The notes under the pieces: model-generated
What the model was told of the DNA's origin: nothing
The model's database searches: none
The model's input: the letters and a program-made list of their open reading frames with translations, nothing else
Program-made: the position numbers and the translations under genes
Assembly (NCBI GenBank): GCA_030065855.1
Contig: JASJCT010000073.1
Span: forward strand, 1-47,245
Source of the DNA: Myxococcota bacterium
Lineage (GTDB): Bacteria; Myxococcota_A; Polyangia; JAAYKL01
Direction of reading: 5' to 3'
DNA length: 47,245 nucleotides
In this document: one piece after another, positions 45,783 to 47,245 of the stretch
How the letters are laid out: every line of letters begins with the position of its first letter
Position numbering within the stretch: the first letter of the stretch is position 1

Positions 45783-46744
45783 TGCGGACCTGTTTCCCTG
45801 TCTTTTTCCCAAGGCGCGATAAACAGTGTGATGGCCGCGCCTGTGAATATAGCGGTTGCGACAAAGAGCCCATCTGCAGCGCCAGCCCAACCAGACAGGG
45901 CATCCACATCGTCCTGTCGGCTCGGCGGACACACGCCATCGCCGCATTCAGCTTTTAACGAGGCGTTCAGGGTGGAGGTTTTTATGGCGCAGATGCTTCC
46001 GGTGGCCAAGGCCACAGTAGCGAACCCGGTGGCAATCCAAGGGGCGACAGTTGACCAAAAGCCCCTGCCTTTGGCCTCATCACCCGTTTTGGCAGATGGC
46101 CCATCGAGGGGTATTGAAGATGCCGGCCCCGCGTCTTTGTCCTGTGCAGCCAGCCTATCGAGATCGAGTTTATAGTCGAGCAGAAAGCAGCCCTCCTCGG
46201 TGTTTTCTCCGCCTTTGACGACAATATCCTGTTCACAGGGTGCGCTTTTGCCGTGGCGAACAATGAGCCGGTGGCGGCCTGTTGGCAGAACAATAGGAGC
46301 GGCCAAGGGCAGGTATCCCTCCCGTTCCCCATCGATCCAAACCTCTGCCCCCCTGGGCCCTTTGACCATTACCTCTCCGACCAGGGTGCGCAGACGTTCG
46401 ATCTCACTCTGGACAGCAATGACGCGCGCCTTTGGAATTCGATTACCGCCGTCTGCGAGGTATGCCTCGAACGCCTCGATAGCCCTGTGCGGGTGGCCCA
46501 GCTCTGCCTCGGCCTGGGCAATATTGTACAGAATGCGAAAGGACGGACGCTCGGCATAGGCCCGCTTGAATGCATTAAGGGCATCCCCCACGCGAGCCTC
46601 TCGAAAAGCCTGAACCCCCTCTTCAAAGCTCTTGCGCGCGGCTTTATCGTCGGTTTCAATGGCCTGTGCGTTGGCCGCAGCAATCACGAGGACCAGCGGG
46701 ATACAGCGCGTGTAACTAGCAATGTCATTGGGTATTAAATGCAT
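45779..46744 (-). CDS. TPR and PEGA-domain membrane protein
   Basis: 321 residues from the ATG at 46744 (AGGGA upstream; a TTG at 46771 is possible). Signal peptide ending NAQA, two or three TPR-like helical pairs (~35-110: RKSFEEGVQAFREARVGDAL, SFRILYNIAQAEAELG), a PEGA domain (~120-180: VMVKGPRGAEVWIDGEREG, PTGRHRLIVRHG), a linker, and two hydrophobic segments near the C-terminus. It is expected in the envelope with TPR and PEGA in the periplasm. It is translationally coupled to the FGE-fold lipoprotein, which may be its partner. No enzymatic motif is visible. Confidence 0.8.
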   Translation of the reverse strand: MHLIPNDIASYTRCIPLVLVIAAANAQAIETDDKAARKSFEEGVQAFREARVGDALNAFKRAYAERPSFRILYNIAQAEAELGHPHRAIEAFEAYLADGGNRIPKARVIAVQSEIERLRTLVGEVMVKGPRGAEVWIDGEREGYLPLAAPIVLPTGRHRLIVRHGKSAPCEQDIVVKGGENTEEGCFLLDYKLDLDRLAAQDKDAGPASSIPLDGPSAKTGDEAKGRGFWSTVAPWIATGFATVALATGSICAIKTSTLNASLKAECGDGVCPPSRQDDVDALSGWAGAADGLFVATAIFTGAAITLFIAPWEKDRETGPQ

Positions 46745-46938
46745 GCGATCCCTTTTGCTAAGTGGGTTCAACCTGTTGTGTATAAGTGTGTTGATGTGAC
46801 CCCAATGCCGTTAAAAGCAACCCAGATGCCAACCGAAAGCAAGGGTCCTAGGAAGCCCCATAAAAAATATAACTATCTGTTTTTATTTGATTAATAAAAC
46901 AAGATAGAGGATCGTCCAATAAACAGTAAAGAAGGGAA

Positions 46939-46956
46939 CCGTCAAAAAGTTGACGG
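46939..46956. terminator. Seven-base hairpin, possible weak terminator
   Basis: CCGTCAA and TTGACGG pair across AAAG. A T-run is lacking; only a loosely T-rich stretch follows. It lies in the gap right of the TPR/PEGA gene. Confidence 0.25.
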
Positions 46957-47027
46957 CTTATGTTTGTGTACGCCAGGAACCCAAGCAGGCCCATTCGCGT
47001 TAACCGAATCGAACGGACCGAAACGGT

Positions 47028-47209
47028 GAGATTCCCCCTTCGACGAAGGGGGGTAGGGGGATTTCGTCTCTGGCGAGCAACCCTGCGATTGACGACAATC
47101 CCCCCTGCCCCCTTTGCCCAATGGCATTCGGTTAAGGATTTTTGGGTGTTTTTATAGCGTAGGATCGCCAGAAAAGAATCCCCCTTGAAAAAGGGGGCAG
47201 GGGGATTTT
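47028..47209. repeat. Composite G/C-rich repeat, right copy (inverted relative to left end)
   Basis: Two hairpin elements (47028-47066 and 47177-47209) flank a segment with the 30-base block 47108-47137, the exact reverse complement of 86-115. Beyond the block, a GATTTTTG...TTTTTAT stretch also matches the left copy in order. The open frames across it are low-complexity and of the kind often mis-annotated as small proteins. The remainder of 46745-47027 shows no gene. Confidence 0.7.
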
Positions 47210-47245
47210 CAATTGTCCAAGCAATTGTTTTCAAAGGTAAAATTC

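Noticed and set aside
46848..47234. 128-codon minus-strand frame with PPAPFFKGD-type sequence
   Set aside because: It lies wholly in the composite repeat and is of the known spurious type translated from G/C-rich repeats.
1..47245. Phage, integrative element or defence island
   Set aside because: No integrase, transposase, restriction, helicase or toxin-antitoxin gene was recognisable, and no tRNA or attachment site was seen.

Overview
The window (about 47 kb, both ends lying in non-coding repeats) looks like a chromosomal piece of a deltaproteobacterium in the broad sense, most probably Myxococcota-like. The support is the style of the genes. There are several secreted lipoproteins with Asp-Thr or Asp-Ser repeat linkers. 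PEGA-domain proteins with TPRs, tectonin-type and PQQ-type propellers, and a PilZ protein are present. One peptidase ends in a Cys-Gly-Cys-Arg motif resembling the MYXO-CTERM class of sorting signals. No rRNA, tRNA, CRISPR array, transposase, phage gene or recognisable defence system was seen. Taxonomy is an inference from protein style only.

Layout. Bases 1-228: G/C-rich composite repeat. 229-2055 (minus): acyl-CoA synthetase with an unusual hydrophobic insert. 2378-19027 (minus): the dominant feature, a head-to-tail array of five paralogous membrane-spanning signalling proteins (periplasmic propeller, Y_Y_Y domain, one membrane helix, coiled coil, cytoplasmic SpoIIE/RsbU-type PP2C phosphatase). 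All five begin with GTG, and each downstream gene overlaps the stop of the one before it by four bases. The second gene in transcription order (12449-15698) is broken by an apparent ~116-bp frameshifting deletion. A 48-bp inverted repeat lies upstream of the first array gene. 19626-23384 (plus): a secreted tectonin-like protein, a lipoprotein with two VWA modules, and a Cys-rich Asp-Thr lipoprotein. 23395-25752 (minus): an unusual PQQ-type propeller protein without an export signal.

26019-31776 is a metabolic block: isopentenyl-diphosphate isomerase (minus), isocitrate dehydrogenase and citrate synthase as a probable operon (the latter with a five-cysteine tail), the tRNA 2-thiouridylase MnmA (minus), then an acyl carrier protein overlapping a GcvT-like folate-binding protein. 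31859-36685 holds a small CxxC protein, a PEGA protein, two overlapping exported proteins and a zinc-metallopeptidase lipoprotein. 37130-38206 encodes a stand-alone class II synthetase core resembling archaeal-type asparagine synthetase. 38348-41973 holds three tandem paralogous Asp-Thr lipoproteins, facing an M14 carboxypeptidase lipoprotein (41959-43767). 44041-44706 is a PilZ c-di-GMP receptor. 44733-46744 is a two-gene minus-strand unit of a TPR/PEGA membrane protein and an FGE-fold lipoprotein. The right end holds the same composite repeat as the left end, inverted.

How it fits together. The best candidate for an undescribed system is the phosphatase array: up to five envelope sensors with divergent propellers delivering signals to nearly identical cytoplasmic phosphatases, presumably acting on STAS-domain anti-anti-sigma factors encoded elsewhere (none is in the window). 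The rest is mostly cell-envelope surface proteins around a small core-metabolism block. All functional calls are from reading motifs by eye; no database search was run.
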